Assembly (NCBI RefSeq): GCF_014805625.2
Contig: NW_023998438.1
Span: 62,001-126,000 of the forward strand
Reading direction: 5' to 3'
Length of the DNA: 64,000 bases
Source of the DNA: Glossina fuscipes
Taxonomy: Eukaryota; Arthropoda; Insecta; Diptera; Glossinidae
Below the pieces are notes generated by a model. It was not told where the DNA came from and did no database searches. It was given only the letters and a program-made list of their open reading frames with translations. A program made the position numbers and the translations under genes. Below, piece by piece: positions 10,741 through 21,990 of the stretch; position 1 is the first letter of the stretch; the number at the start of each line of letters is the position of its first letter.

Positions 10741-11479
10741 ACAACTTTGCTTTGCATCCATATTTCGTATAGAATTTAGTAGAAAGTGTGAAACGAACAT
10801 GCGTTTAGAATTATTTGTGTAATTGCTGTAATTATCTGATGATATTTAACAGTAATTATTAATTACTTAAAATAGATAGTTTTGAAAATCCATAACTGAA
10901 TAATACAAAGGCAACTTCACTTGATTCAGTATTAAGACTTGTTATTCATTCACAATCAGCTCATGCATGCACATTGGCTTAAGCAGATATAAATTATTAA
11001 AATTATGTTCACTTTATTTTAAGCCTAAGGCGAAAAAATCTAAATTAAAAATTTGCAGTTAGACACAACCGATGCAAATCAGCCACTCCTCTGCTATCGA
11101 GGCTATGTATGTTGCTTAGCATACGTATGCGTTTATGGAAATTTTCTTACATTTTCCGTAAACCGAATCTTTAATAAATTTAATACATTTACAGAGTTAA
11201 GTGTGCATAGATACTAGATATTAATTTCATTATTCGAGAATTTGTAACACTTATTATTGGTTTAATACACATTATGCAGCCAACTTTGTTAGCTACATTT
11301 GTGAAGGCTTCAGGTCATATTTAACTTTTAGGAAATGTTTAAAAAAAAAAAAGCAGATAAATTATTTTCCAGCTGCTGTACTCACCTATGCAAGCATAAT
11401 GAAGTCTTTTCTGACTACTGTATGACTTATTCGGTGCGATTAATTCCTTAAATAGCTTTAATGGATTATTATCTTGAAA
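10741..11479. other. Unrecognised AT-rich DNA
   Basis: Nothing recognised on either strand. An A-run lies at 11340-11351. Confidence 0.5.
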
Positions 11480-11860
11480 TATTTATGGTAAAACATATAT
11501 GAATCAAAATAATTTCCACCTTCGATATTTTTGCAAACATTTGCGATATCATTTCGATAAAAACATATATTGGTTTGGCAGTGACGCATTTTCGCACTTC
11601 TTCAACCTTACGGACCCGTGTGCCAGCCAAGCAATACTGCACCGGCCTGAACAAGTAATATTCAGGAGGCGCAATGTCTGGTGACTGCGCTGTGTGTGGT
11701 CAAATTTCCACATTCGAGCTGCAACGGTGTATCCTGGACAACTCTTGCAACAAGTGGCCAAGGGATGGCATTGTCAGTCATTTTGTGCCGCCACTTTTAC
11801 ATTTTTGAATCCAAAACTGACAATTGGCGTACGATAAAGCGGGATCACCACAAACCTCTG
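11480..11860 (-). pseudogene. Decayed mariner transposase, second aspartate to C-terminus
   Basis: Seen, on the minus strand in order: DNAIPWPLVARVVQDTPLQL (near 11780-11720, parallel to HDNARPHVA..V..TL..L). After a frame change come a stop and PHTAQSPDIAPPEYYLF (parallel to PHP.YSPDIAPSDYHLF), then RPVQYCLAGTRVRKVEEVRK (parallel to RSMQH.LAGTRF..VEEVQK). After another frame change, EGGNYFD ends the domain, as DG.YF does in the family. The second catalytic D is kept. The third is E in APPE, and a stop interrupts the block before it. LAGTRF-type spacing suggests an irritans-like lineage. The copy is inactive, and no inverted repeats were found. Confidence 0.85.
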
Positions 11861-12539
11861 AACGTGTTTGATGGACTTCGGTAGAAGACTTCTTCAAATA
11901 AACAACAAAATTAATGAATTTGTAAGAAGAAGAATTTTTAGCGCTCTATGATTAGGGTCGGCGTACGCGGAATAAATATGAAAATGAAGACCGTTCTTCC
12001 ATGTAGAGGAAGGTCAAATCCACCGAATTTAAACGTTATGTACACTGGTACTTCCCATTTCTTTATCATTGTTACCTGTAAAAGTCGCTGACTAAAACTT
12101 TTGCAAACAGCTAAGATATACTGTAGGCATTGAGAAACTACACACCCCGAAACTTAAAAAAGAAGAAAATATGTGACTACAAAGACTTGTTGGGCAATGA
12201 TCGTCAAGTTGCGGGCGCGGTGGTAATCACGAACGATGAAGAAGGTGGGGTAGTTTCGACTTAAAAATGACGACGCCAGCAAGGTAGTAGGAAAGATAAC
12301 TGCTGGTAGAAATAGACCCTGCTGTTCAGATTAGGACCACTTAATTTTTATATTAAGTTACTATCATGAACAAATATTTATGTACAATAAAAAAATTAAC
12401 AATTAAGCCACCTTGGCTCGTTTTATGTTTCATGAGCACCCTTATATGCGGTGGCATTCAAAAACAGACCTACATAGTCCAAATTCCATAAAATTGATTT
12501 CGTTGTCACTTAATTATTACGAACCAATTTTCAACATGA
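11861..12539. other. Unrecognised DNA
   Basis: Nothing recognised. The 5' half of the adjacent minus-strand mariner relic would lie here but is not legible beyond about 11860. Confidence 0.45.
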
Positions 12540-12988
12540 AATATTGAAAATTAGCTTTTTTTGCCAAGTAAAGATTCAGTTTTCGTAGAATCGGTTATAC
12601 GAGATGGAGTTCAAAAAATTTGCAACTCTCTCTAAAGAAATATTATTACTTAAGCACTTTTGTCGAGAAGTTGTGAAAATTGCAAATTTGTTTCTTATAA
12701 CGAAAATAGGGCGTTATATAGGGAGTGGGCGAAAAAGTGGGACAATCCGAACCATTTTCAATAGGATGCATCCTTCGCTCAAAGCACGTCATTGCACCAA
12801 ATTCTGGCTTTAAGACAAAATTACACCGGTAGACATCCCACGTATAGACGGACAGACAGGCCTACATTTCGATCTATGGCGAGTCGAAAAGGAGGGTCTT
12901 TATTAAGCCCTTCTGCATGCTGCATACGTCCGGACTAACTTAATGTAATCTGTACTAAAAGTGAGGTGGGGCATAATTATTTTAACAT
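12540..12988 (-). mobile_element. Helentron-like family A copy, 3'-truncated
   Basis: Reading leftward from 12988, a degraded start (ATTATGCCCCACCTCACTTTT) leads to the GACGGACAGACAGG core at 12848-12861, the CCGAACCATTTTCAATAGGA block (12748-12767), GGGCGTTATATAGGGAGTGG, and on the left the GTGAAAATTGCAAATTTG and TCTCGACAAAAGTGCTTAAG blocks of long copies. The terminal hairpin and CTTGTTT end are absent. Confidence 0.75.
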
Positions 12989-13234
12989 CTAAATGAGACG
13001 TCCGCAACGGAATTACTCGAGTTCCTCTGATTCAAGATCGAATTACTTAAATTCATCTGTTTGTTTCTTCCTCCAGATTCCATAAATAGTGATTCATAGA
13101 ATGTCGCTGAGAAGTGGTATAGAAGAGAACCATAGATTCTAGAGCAAATACTATGTTTTAGACTTATGGGCACTCTGTGTAAGCAACAACTATTGCTATC
13201 ACTATTAATCTAGGTAGAGTAATAAATTTTAAAA

Positions 13235-13345
13235 TTTAAAGCACAAGCGCATGTACGGCTATCGGCTTTACTAAAACCTTACCGCACTTGAGATTTGAAC
13301 CCACTACCATCGAATTATTTTGCCATTTCAGGGCGATAAAGCAAA
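13235..13345 (-). mobile_element. Possible SINE fragment with B box
   Basis: On the minus strand GTGGGTTCAAATCTCAAGTGC (seen on the plus strand as GAGATTTGAACCCAC) matches the B box and the following GTGCGGTA of other copies (compare 59609-59633). The A box is not clear. Only the promoter half is recognisable. Confidence 0.45.
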
Positions 13346-13863
13346 AATTATATCTGTTTAGAATAAATAAAATAAAATATAAAGCATTAAGTATGTAAAC
13401 TACCGCTTTAAAATAAACCCCTCCTCACATTACTTGCGAGAAGAAAAACCCTAAACTTATTTATAAATGGAATGTTAAAGTATAGCGATAGCGACAATCG
13501 ATTGCTTTAACAAAAAACGCAAACGCATCCAATCTGCAGACAAGTTAATGCAAGGATTTACATCACATGATTCTTTTATTTGTGACATTTAAAAAGGGCA
13601 TGACATACTACGTTATCGTGGTTTCCAACTGTTTTCTTTATCAATTATATTTCCTTTTTTCGCTAAGCCTGATATATGACGTAGGCAGAGATAGATAGAT
13701 GAGAATATAGATATAGGATAAGGAATTCTTCTTTCTTTTTCTAGATATATCTAGTAATTGTGGTCTTTGATTATAACAAATATACATACTTAGATGGGTA
13801 TTAAAATTCGGCGTTAAAAGAATTTGGGTCACCATTTAATCACAAATTCTACATTCTACCATT
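13346..13863. other. Unrecognised AT-rich DNA
   Basis: Nothing recognised. The short open frame at 13641-13835 on the minus strand has no motif. Confidence 0.5.
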
Positions 13864-14617
13864 TTACCCTACACCAGTTATGGTACAGGGCATATTAAGT
13901 TAGCACGGACATACGTAACTTAAGATAGACCCTTCTTCTATTATATTCGATCGATACAGAATCATAATCTGAATTGATCTAAGCCTGTCTGTCCATCTGA
14001 TGTCTGTCCATGTCAGCTTATGTTCAAGCCGCAGTTCGCATATTTTAAGATATTTTGATTAAATTTGGTACAATGACTTGTTTTGACCCAAGGACGAAAG
14101 CTGCTACAAATGGTTGGGATTGGTCCACTTTTTCGACCGCCCCTTCATATAAAGCCGTATTCTAAAAAGTCGTTATATGGAAAAATATTGCAATTTTCAA
14201 AATTTCTCGGCAAGAGTGACTAAATATTGGTATTTCGACACTTTAAAGTGGTATCACAACTTTGCACCGGCTGGGGCAATTTTCAAGCCGCCTGTCATAT
14301 AATGAGAGCTTAAGTTCTTACGACAAAAAGGTATAACTTTCAATGCGTCATAATCAAAACTATATCATAATAGTAATTTAATGTAAAAAAAAGAACTGTA
14401 CTAAATTTGGACGATTTCGGCGTATTTTTCCCACCTAATAAGGATTTTCACAAGAACTGATACTTTGCAGAGCAAACAAGTCTAAGTTTTAATATGTGCT
14501 GATGACAATTGACTCATAATAGTAATTTCATACGAAAAAAAAGAATTGTGTTAGACAATGTCGTGTAGAGTATTTAAAAGTGGGCCTTGTCCAACTATAA
14601 TGTTCTTACATGTTTTA
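13864..14617 (+). mobile_element. Helentron-like family A copy, long type, full length
   Basis: 5' end TTACCCTACACCAGTTATGG, TATTAAGTTAGCACGGACAT, a GTCTGTCC core near 13986 and 14006, GATATTTTGATTAAATTTGG, and CATATAAAGCCGTATTCTA. The long-type block follows: TCTCGGCAAGAGTGACTAAA, CATAATAGTAATTT twice, and the 3' sub-terminal AATGTCGTGTAGAGTATTTA, the inverse of the 5' end. It ends with a weak hairpin and AATGTTCTTACATGTTTT. About 754 bp, without coding capacity. Confidence 0.85.
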
Positions 14618-14651
14618 TTACCATAAAGTAATTGCTTTTATTTGATATTTA

Positions 14652-15445
14652 TTACACCCTTCATCGAAGAATGAAGGGCATATTCATTTTGTCAAAACGT
14701 TTGCAATGCGCAGTATGAAGTGTCACATCCAGCACAAGATATATATAGTCTTGATCAGCATCAAATTCTAAATCGATTTAACAATGTTCGTCCGTCCTTC
14801 TGTCCGTTTGTATAAATTAGCAGATATATTGAAAGTTCTTGCACGCAGGTTGGTATTGAAAAAGGGGCAAACCGGTCGAAGGGCAGCCCCACAGGTACAT
14901 CCTTGTTTTCCAAAAAGAATGAAAAACTGGTTTTTTGCTCATTACTCATAAATTATAGCAAATAAATGTGCAAAAATGTAGTCCATATTCTATGGGCGAT
15001 GTGTACATAAAACTAGAAAGAATTGACCACGTCCACCCAATATCATAGTACAACAAAATTTCACAAATTTTTCAATACCTTTATAACACGTAGAAACAAG
15101 CTTCAAAAACCCCATAAAGTATACAAATTCTTAGTCATCCTTACAACCCATGTTTGCACATAAACCGCCTGTACGTCTATCCATCTGTTTGTTTGCATAA
15201 CTTTGTAGTATTTATGGTAAACATTTTTCCAATTTGGAATTGGCCAAAACTTTTGAAAGGAAACGCCTACAACGCCCATATGCTTCTATGAAAAAAATTT
15301 TTATTTTGAAAATAGAAGAAATCAACTGCGTCCGCTTCATATTATAGAGCATAAGAATTTTACTTCTTTTGTCTTTTTTTGGGGTTAACGGAGATGGGTA
15401 TAAAAGATTCGGTCTCGACCGAATTTAATTTTCTTACTTGTTTTT
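14652..15445 (+). mobile_element. Helentron-like family B copy, full length
   Basis: 5' end TTACACCCTTCATCGAAGAA, CATATTCATTTTGTCAAAAC, then GATATATATAGTCTTGATCA and GTCCGTCCTTCTGTCCG (14790-14806). A second weaker module lies near 15170. The 3' part has GGAGATGGGTATA and a perfect hairpin ATTCGGTCTCGACCGAAT (15407-15424), then TTAATTTTCTTACTTGTTTT. It lies only 35 bp after the family A copy, same strand. This is the best copy for defining the family B 3' end. Confidence 0.9.
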
Positions 15446-16592
15446 ATTTATTTTGTCATCTTTGCTAGATAAGATAAATTTGTCTGTTATTTTTTTTTTT
15501 GTAGGCCTTTTGGAAGAGGGGTGGGGGAACCACTTTGTACAAAAAACTATTTGTAATTTATTATTTTATTATCTAACATAATAATAATGCTAACTTAGGA
15601 GTTATATTTACATATCTTATATATATTCGATAGTTGAAGAACGAATTTTAAATTTGATATTTGTGTGTATTATGAACCGCATTGCAATTATATTACTACG
15701 CTACATCTTTTATAACCACCAACGTGCGAGTTGCTTTATTTCCACCCCCACCAACTTGTTTATAATAAGCTTGATATTGAATTTAACCACTATACTTAAT
15801 CACTATATGCTTAGTCAGCCAAAGGAATTCATTAAGTTATGTTACATCTGCCTGCCTTTCTGCTAATATCACAAAGTAAACTTTGAATGGATTTTATCCT
15901 CGTCATCGATCTATATGAACATCAAGTATATTGAATTTGTCTTTTTCTTTGTAATACTTACATGTACACATCAAAGATGTGAAAGACGTGAAAGAAATTC
16001 TTCCACGATGTTTGATTTAAAGATTCAAAGATGCAAAGATAAAAAGTTAATTTAGCTATGTGCGTCCATCTGTCCATGTCATAATGAAACATTTTATGAT
16101 TTTGATACTTACTTAACTCTGAAAAAGAATTGCAGAGGGTAATAACATTGGATCTTTATTTTCGTTTATATCACGCAAATTTATCTATCAAGGGAACCAG
16201 AACGTAGCAGGCAAAGATTGTTACCATAGAAAGTGCAAAATTGGTTACACCTTCTATTTTCTATTATTATAACATATGAGAATGCAAGAGGAAAGATTTG
16301 GTACGGAGAGAGGCATTGAGCATTTTTTTTTTTTTTTGGCTAAACAGTGAGCAAGTTGCCAACCGGTGCCCTGATCTTGAATGAGTCTAACATTCTAAAC
16401 CAATTCACAGATAATGGTCACAGAACAACAATGAATCCTTGCTATAATAAACCAAAAAGTATAGAGAAAGTTGAGCTACCCTTTGGTGCTATTGATTACA
16501 AGAATTACTAAAAATTTTCGGCCCATCGTGGATTGTGGGAAGTGACCGGTGAAGATTATTATACACGCTTCCGGTTTGCAGCGTTGGAGATG
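15446..16592. other. Unrecognised DNA
   Basis: Holds T-runs at 15490-15500 and 16324-16338 and nothing recognisable otherwise. The 70-codon frame at 15654-15866 has no motif. Confidence 0.5.
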
Positions 16593-16670
16593 CTATAAAG
16601 TACATATATACTTTGGTTTAGCGTGAAACTTTGAATCGATCTATAAATGTTTGTCCGTCCACATGGTCAA
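16593..16670 (+). mobile_element. Possible family B core fragment
   Basis: AAAGTACATATATACTTTGG, then GTGAAACTTTGAATCGATCT and GTTTGTCCGTCC follow the order of the family B core (AGTATATATATTCTT... TGAATCGAT...TGTCCGTCC). No ends are present. Confidence 0.4.
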
Positions 16671-18320
16671 ATTGGTCAAAGCACACGCTTATAGTACCGC
16701 ATTAATTGAAAGCGTCGTTGTTTTTTTTGATTCTCATGGGCCGATGAAAGTGTCCACGTAACTATCGACACAATTGAGCATTGTTGTAGAATGGGCTGTC
16801 CCATATATCCAGAGCAGAGCTTAAAAGAATTAAAGAAAAATCTATGCATCAATCACGTTCTTTACTAGGATTTCCCACACACTCCTGGAATTGGTTCGTA
16901 CCGGAGCACATGAACTGTTCTTAGAGCCATCTGCCTGCAGTGCTCTTTCCCACCGTTCCACATTTCTTTTAAGCCGTGGATTCGCAGATACTACTCCCTT
17001 CCTCCTTCTTCTTTTATCGGCTTCTTGAATGTCTGATTATCGATTTTTCTCGTTCTTCTGCCCAACGGAAAATTTGTCTTCTGAGGCTATCTTTGTAAGC
17101 ATTCATACTGAACACACTAGTTAACAGAGTATAATGGGTCCAGTGCTGGCAGCTTTGATGGGTTTTGTGTCGTCCTGTTAAAAAATCAAACAGTAAGGAT
17201 TTTTCGTATATTTTGTAAACGTTTTAAGTTTAATGGATGAGATGCAGTTTCATTAGTTATTGCTGACAGAGTGTCTTAGCGATAGTGTCGTCGTTTTGAA
17301 AAACCTACATCAACCTGAGCTAAGTAGAATTGCTTGTTCCGCCGATGTTCATGATTCCACTGACTTGCAATCTGGTTGTTTTTTGTTCGATATTTTATCG
17401 TAACTATTTATCATCATTCGACACGAGAAATACTAGTCTTCTTCGGAATAAACAAAAAAATTTCAAATATTTTCAATAAAGAATTTGACTTATTCGAAGT
17501 TCCCAAAACACTGTACACTTTTTTTGTACACTTTGGCGGCGTATCGTAGATCTTTAGATCACCATTATCGTATAAAAGAGTCAAAAATATTTGCAAATAA
17601 AGAAATACGATCTCTTACAAAAGCCTACCGCTTTACTTGCTTTAATTTGGCCATCCCTGGTATATATACCTTGAAGGCGTTAATTGTCTATCTTGTTACC
17701 TTGATTTACTATTTAATCAGATATAAAAATTTTTTTTTTTAAATTTGTAGAAAAGAATAATTAACTATTTTTAGATTTTTAAATAAAATAAAATAAATTA
17801 AATGAATTACTTGCTAATCTCAAGGTCATACTCTTTACTATTAATCATATCTACATAGCACATTAACAATTTTGCCTATCAACGGTGCGAACAAGTGGTT
17901 GTCGTTAAAAGTATTTCTGTTTGCTTGCTTACACATAACATTAAAGAATTTTATATATGTATTGAGGTATATACAAAAAAGTTAAAAATAAATTTTTTTG
18001 CAAAACATATGTTCGCTGCATGATTCAAATTCAATGAAGGCAATCGAAAATTTGACAAAAATTGTAAAAAGACATGCATTTCATTGCTCTGCGTAAATAA
18101 ATTTTGCATTAGCATGGGCTTCAAATCCAACTGAAGTCTTTAGTCTCGGTCTTTGTCTATGAGTATTTGCTTTGCGCTTAATATCATTTACTTCGGTTAC
18201 TATTTTATCGTATATATACATATATATATATACAATTTTTTTTTTAAATTTTATGGATTTGAAAGAGATTAGAATTCTGTAAAGTGCTTTGGCGATATCT
18301 TCTTATCTTGTAATATATTT
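16671..18320. other. Unrecognised DNA
   Basis: Mostly featureless. Around 16706-16760 the plus strand could encode a short IESVVVFFDSHGP, vaguely like the mariner VFFD..G motif, but no neighbouring motif supports it. The tail (17740-18320) is very AT-rich with a TA-rich run near 18211-18232. Confidence 0.45.
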
Positions 18321-19324
18321 TTATACCCATCATCGAAGAATGGAGGCGTATATTCATTTCGTCAAAATGTTTGCAACGACCAGAAGCAAGGATAAGAAAC
18401 CCCTACAAAGCATCGTCAAATTTTGAAGCGATTAAGGCATGTCCATCTGCTCGTCCGTCTGTATAACTTCTGTTGTCAATATTCTTCTGACCGAACAATG
18501 GAAGCTGTGGATTTCACAGAACGGAAGCAGAAACAAGCTCTTGCATGCAGGTTGGAATTGAAAATGACCGAAATCGATTGAAGGAGACTCTTGCGGTACC
18601 ATGTAAACTGGGAATAGCTCTGTTTTTCAAAAGGAATAATAAGTTCATTTTTTGCTCATTACTCATAAACTAACGCAGATAAATCTACAAAAATTTGAAT
18701 GTAAATTCTATAGGCGGTGCTCTGGTACCAGTACAAAGATCCACTCCTAACCAATATTATAATGAATTAAAATTTTATTTTTTTTTCAATACCTATATCG
18801 TGCAGAAGCAAATTTCAAAAAAGTATATAAATTCTTGACCTGTTTTAAAGGCGCAGTGCGCCGAAGCTTCTCCGTCTGTCCGTCTGCCCACCTGTGTAGC
18901 ATCTGTAACAAAGCTCCAAAACTTCCGAAAGTATATAAATTTCTTCTTCTTCTTGGCCTGTTTCAAAGGCGGAATGCGCCTAACCCTCTCTAGTAAAGGT
19001 TCTCCCCTTTGCGAAAATGGAGTTATCATACACGAATTTGCAAAAGAATTTGGAAGTGACTTAAACTTTTTCAAGCACATGCCTACAACGCGCACACATC
19101 TACGCGACAAAAATAGTGAAAATCTTTACTTTCCGCATTTACTTTAATTACTTACTTCAATTTGCACAAAATAATTTTACGAAAAAAAAATCAGCCACAC
19201 CCACCCATTGTTATAAAATACGTAAATTTATATATTTCTTTCTTTTCAGTCTGCTATAGGAGAAAGGCGACGGGTATAAAAGATTCGGTTTTAATACTCG
19301 TCAATAAAATTTTCTTATTTGTTT
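18321..19324 (+). mobile_element. Helentron-like family B copy, full length, about 1 kb
   Basis: Clean 5' end TTATACCCATCATCGAAGAA, ATTCATTTCGTCAAAATG, and a first module TGCTCGTCCGTCTG (18448-18461). The GCATGCAGGTTGGAATTGAA and TTTGCTCATTACTCATAAAC blocks come next, then a second module TCTCCGTCTGTCCGTCTGCC (about 18870-18890). The 3' part is GGCGACGGGTATAAAAGATT, with the hairpin partly lost, and AATTTTCTTATTTGTTT. A short segment (CTGTTTTAAAGGCGCAGTGC at 18841-18860, CTGTTTCAAAGGCGGAATGC at 18958-18977) is repeated about 117 bp apart. The small open frames across 18793-19398 belong to this element. Confidence 0.9.
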
Positions 19325-20013
19325 CTTTTGATTCTTACACGTTTCGCTTAGAAATTTGTCAAGCTCATCTTATCGTAGTTCTGAAGGGCAAATGTTAAGC
19401 ACATTTTTTTATTGCTTTTCGTTATTAGAGCCTTAGCTTTCAACTTTAGGTTATTACCATTTTTGATTATTGAAATTTTACTGAATTGAGGTATAACGTT
19501 ATAGAGACTTTCAATAAGAGTCATCATTCGAAATTTCGCCTCATATTTTAACTGTCAACATATAAGCTTTTATTGAGATGATGTATGACAAATGAAGACT
19601 AGAAAGTGTTTTCTAGCTTTAGATTCGTCGTTTAGCTGTGCTATTGCATGGATAAAATAATAATACTTTAGAGATTTTGTTGGGGGTGATGAGGACTCTG
19701 TCTGGGTATGGGAGCAAGCAAAACATTCGCATCTAAGGCTCCACAAACTCCAAGAGGAATTTTCGAATAATTTCCTTAAATGCAATGAGCAGCACTTTGA
19801 TCGCGATTTTTAGGCTGGTGATATAATGGGACTGTATTTTAGAAAGACTTTTTTTTTTATCTAAAATTGGTGCTGTAGGTGTAGATGTCACGTCGTACAT
19901 AACCTGTAAAGCGCATCGTTATTTGTACGGAATGAATCGTTACAGTCGTAAAAATCAACATAGAAAGCTAAAACTTGGTACAAACATCCACTGATCGATT
20001 AAAAATATGAGTG
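19325..20013. other. Unrecognised DNA
   Basis: No gene or element recognised. A 71-codon minus frame at 19570-19785 has several Cys and Ser residues but no recognisable zinc-finger spacing. Confidence 0.45.
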
Positions 20014-20302
20014 TAAACAAGTAAGACATTTATGTCCGTTCGCCATCGTATCTTTTATACCCATCAGCGTGATCCCGCAAAGCAAAAAAAGAACTAAATT
20101 TTCATTTCATTTTTATTCATTTATATGGTGTATGTATTTTACTTTATAAGTAAAAAGCAAAGACAGTTTTTGTTGCGTATGCATATGGGCGATAGAGGCG
20201 TAGAATTTTTACAATAGACATTACATAGCAGGACAGACGGACATGCTTAACGTTTTGACGAAATGAATATAGTCCTCACCATTTGATTATGGATATGATA
20301 AA
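20014..20302 (-). mobile_element. Helentron-like family B deletion derivative
   Basis: The left end AAACAAGTAAGA (about 20014) is the inverse of the CTTACTTGTTT terminus. ATCTTTTATACCCATCAGCG (20050-20069) is the inverse of the 3' sub-terminal motif. The right part has GGACAGACGGACATGC (20231-20246) and GTTTTGACGAAATGAATATA (20251-20270), inverse of the 5' region, ending in a degraded start near 20302. Both ends are present, but only about 290 bp remain, so most of the middle has been deleted. Confidence 0.75.
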
Positions 20303-20454
20303 AGGTTTTTAAGAAAGAAAATTTTATATTATATAATGTAGTTAATTATTAATAATGAAAATCAGTAAACACACTATAGTCGACCGCGGCATATCGTTAA
20401 ACACCCTACATCTGCACATACTTCGCTTAATAAAATAAATAAATAAATAAATAC

Positions 20455-20805
20455 AGCTATTCATGTAATGGCTTTTTAAAGTGCCACATTACATGGGAGG
20501 TGCTTGCAAAGGTGGCTCCAAAAAGTGTTCGATCCGAACCATTTCCAATATCTTTTATCTTTGGGCCAAAACACTTCAAAGTATCCAAATTCATTGAAAT
20601 ATTTTAAAAATAATGGCCACTTCGTTGAACACAATAAAACAAGATAGACAGATGGACAGACAAGCTTAAACCGATTTAGAAAGTGATTTTGAAAGTGATT
20701 CTTAGTTGATTGGTACAATAAAACGTGTGGCTATCTTGCGTTAGCCTGAGTGCTGCATATATCCGCACAAATCTAATATGTTTTTGTGCCACAAGTGAAA
20801 AGTTC
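20455..20805 (-). mobile_element. Helentron-like family A copy, degraded ends
   Basis: From the right, TTTTTGTGCCACAAGTG (near 20780-20796) marks the degraded start and GCATATATCCGCACAAATCT the early region. ACAGATGGACAGACAAGCTT (20648-20667) is the core. The CGATCCGAACCATTTCCAAT and ATTGAAATATTTTAAAAATA blocks follow leftward. The left terminus is worn and no hairpin is visible. Confidence 0.8.
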
Positions 20806-20977
20806 TTCCTTGAAATGAAATTGAGTGGTAATAAATTTAGATGAAATAGATTCATTTTTTCTGAATTTATATTTTCATGACAAAAATTTTAATTAAATTT
20901 CTTGCTTTATATACTGTAATAGACGAAGTTGCTCCAGATATTTAATGATTGGCTTTTCTCTATAGTAACGTTTTAAA

Positions 20978-21990
20978 TTGCTACACCGTACGTCGCTTGT
21001 GATATAGGGTACATCAAGCTTGTGTGGACCTGTGCGACACCCCGTAGAACGTAAATTGTGCTCTTTGTTTCTTTTATTGTGCCAATTGCACCAGAGTCAA
21101 TATCGGCTTTTGTATCCGTCTGTCCGTCTAATATCTGCCCATGAACCTACAGGTCGCGATTTTTGAGATATTTTGAAGAAACTTATTACACTGTCCTGCC
21201 TTGACGTATATGGGATTTTCCACTTTTTCAACAATTTTCCATAGAACGATTTTTCAAAATAAGGAAGAATAAGGAAAAAAAATGGGGTTTTCAACATTTT
21301 TTCGACAGAACTCTCTTAGCGGTAGTAATTGAACTCTCTTAATTGCAAAGAAACCAACCCTACCAAATTTGCACCACGTAGGTGTATTTTTTGGACACCA
21401 CAGTATGCAAGGATTCTTAGGAAGTGTAAACGCTTCCATGCCAAAGAGGTCTAATTTTTCACGTTTTATGATGAGAGTTTGCTCGCAGCACTAATTTAGC
21501 GTAAGAATTAAATGGACCAAATTTGAAACACATAGGTATATTTCTTAGAACCCATTCCATATAAAGGTTAATTTTTAATATATCGTTTATTTTTATTATT
21601 ATATTATTTGTAAAATGGATCCATAGCAGTAATTTCGCAAAAAAAACTAGCGGTAGGGAATTTAGACTGCATAGGTCTACTTTTTAGACCACAACATAGA
21701 CGTTATCATAACAAGCAAGCCCGTCTAATTTTTATGAAAGAAAGTGAAAAATAAAATAAATAAATAAAATTTTTAGGAAGTAACTTAGATTTGCTTAATT
21801 TAAATCAGGTGACACGATATTTCGGAGATCCTCCAATAAGCAGGCTCTCATGAAAAGTATGTCCTTCCATGAAAATAATGTATAATTTTTGGTGTATTAT
21901 TATCAAAACTAGCGAATAACTGGACTGAGCAAAGTTATGTAGGGTATCTAAATGCGGACCTTATCTGACTACAATGTTCTTAGTGTTTAA
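20978..21990 (+). mobile_element. Helentron-like family A long copy, first of a head-to-tail pair
   Basis: Start near CTACACCGTACGTCGCTTGT with ATATAGGGTACATCAAGCTT and GTGTGGACC. The core is TCCGTCTGTCCGTC (21115-21128). A long internal region contains several related blocks of about 180-250 bp (GCACCACGTAGGTGTATTTT near 21370, AACACATAGGTATATTTCTT near 21526, GACTGCATAGGTCTACTTTT near 21665), suggesting internal duplication. It ends GACTACAATGTTCTTAGTGT, directly followed by the start of the next copy. Confidence 0.85.

Noticed and set aside
11760..11860. A helix-turn-helix reading (LSYANCQFWIQKCKSGG) upstream of the mariner relic
   Set aside because: A different frame gives DNAIPWPLVARVVQDT in the correct place for the second catalytic aspartate, contiguous with the rest of the domain, so the helix-turn-helix reading is a coincidence.
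16706..16760. VVVFFDSHGP reading resembling a mariner VFFD motif
   Set aside because: No neighbouring transposase motif on the same strand. Too short to claim.
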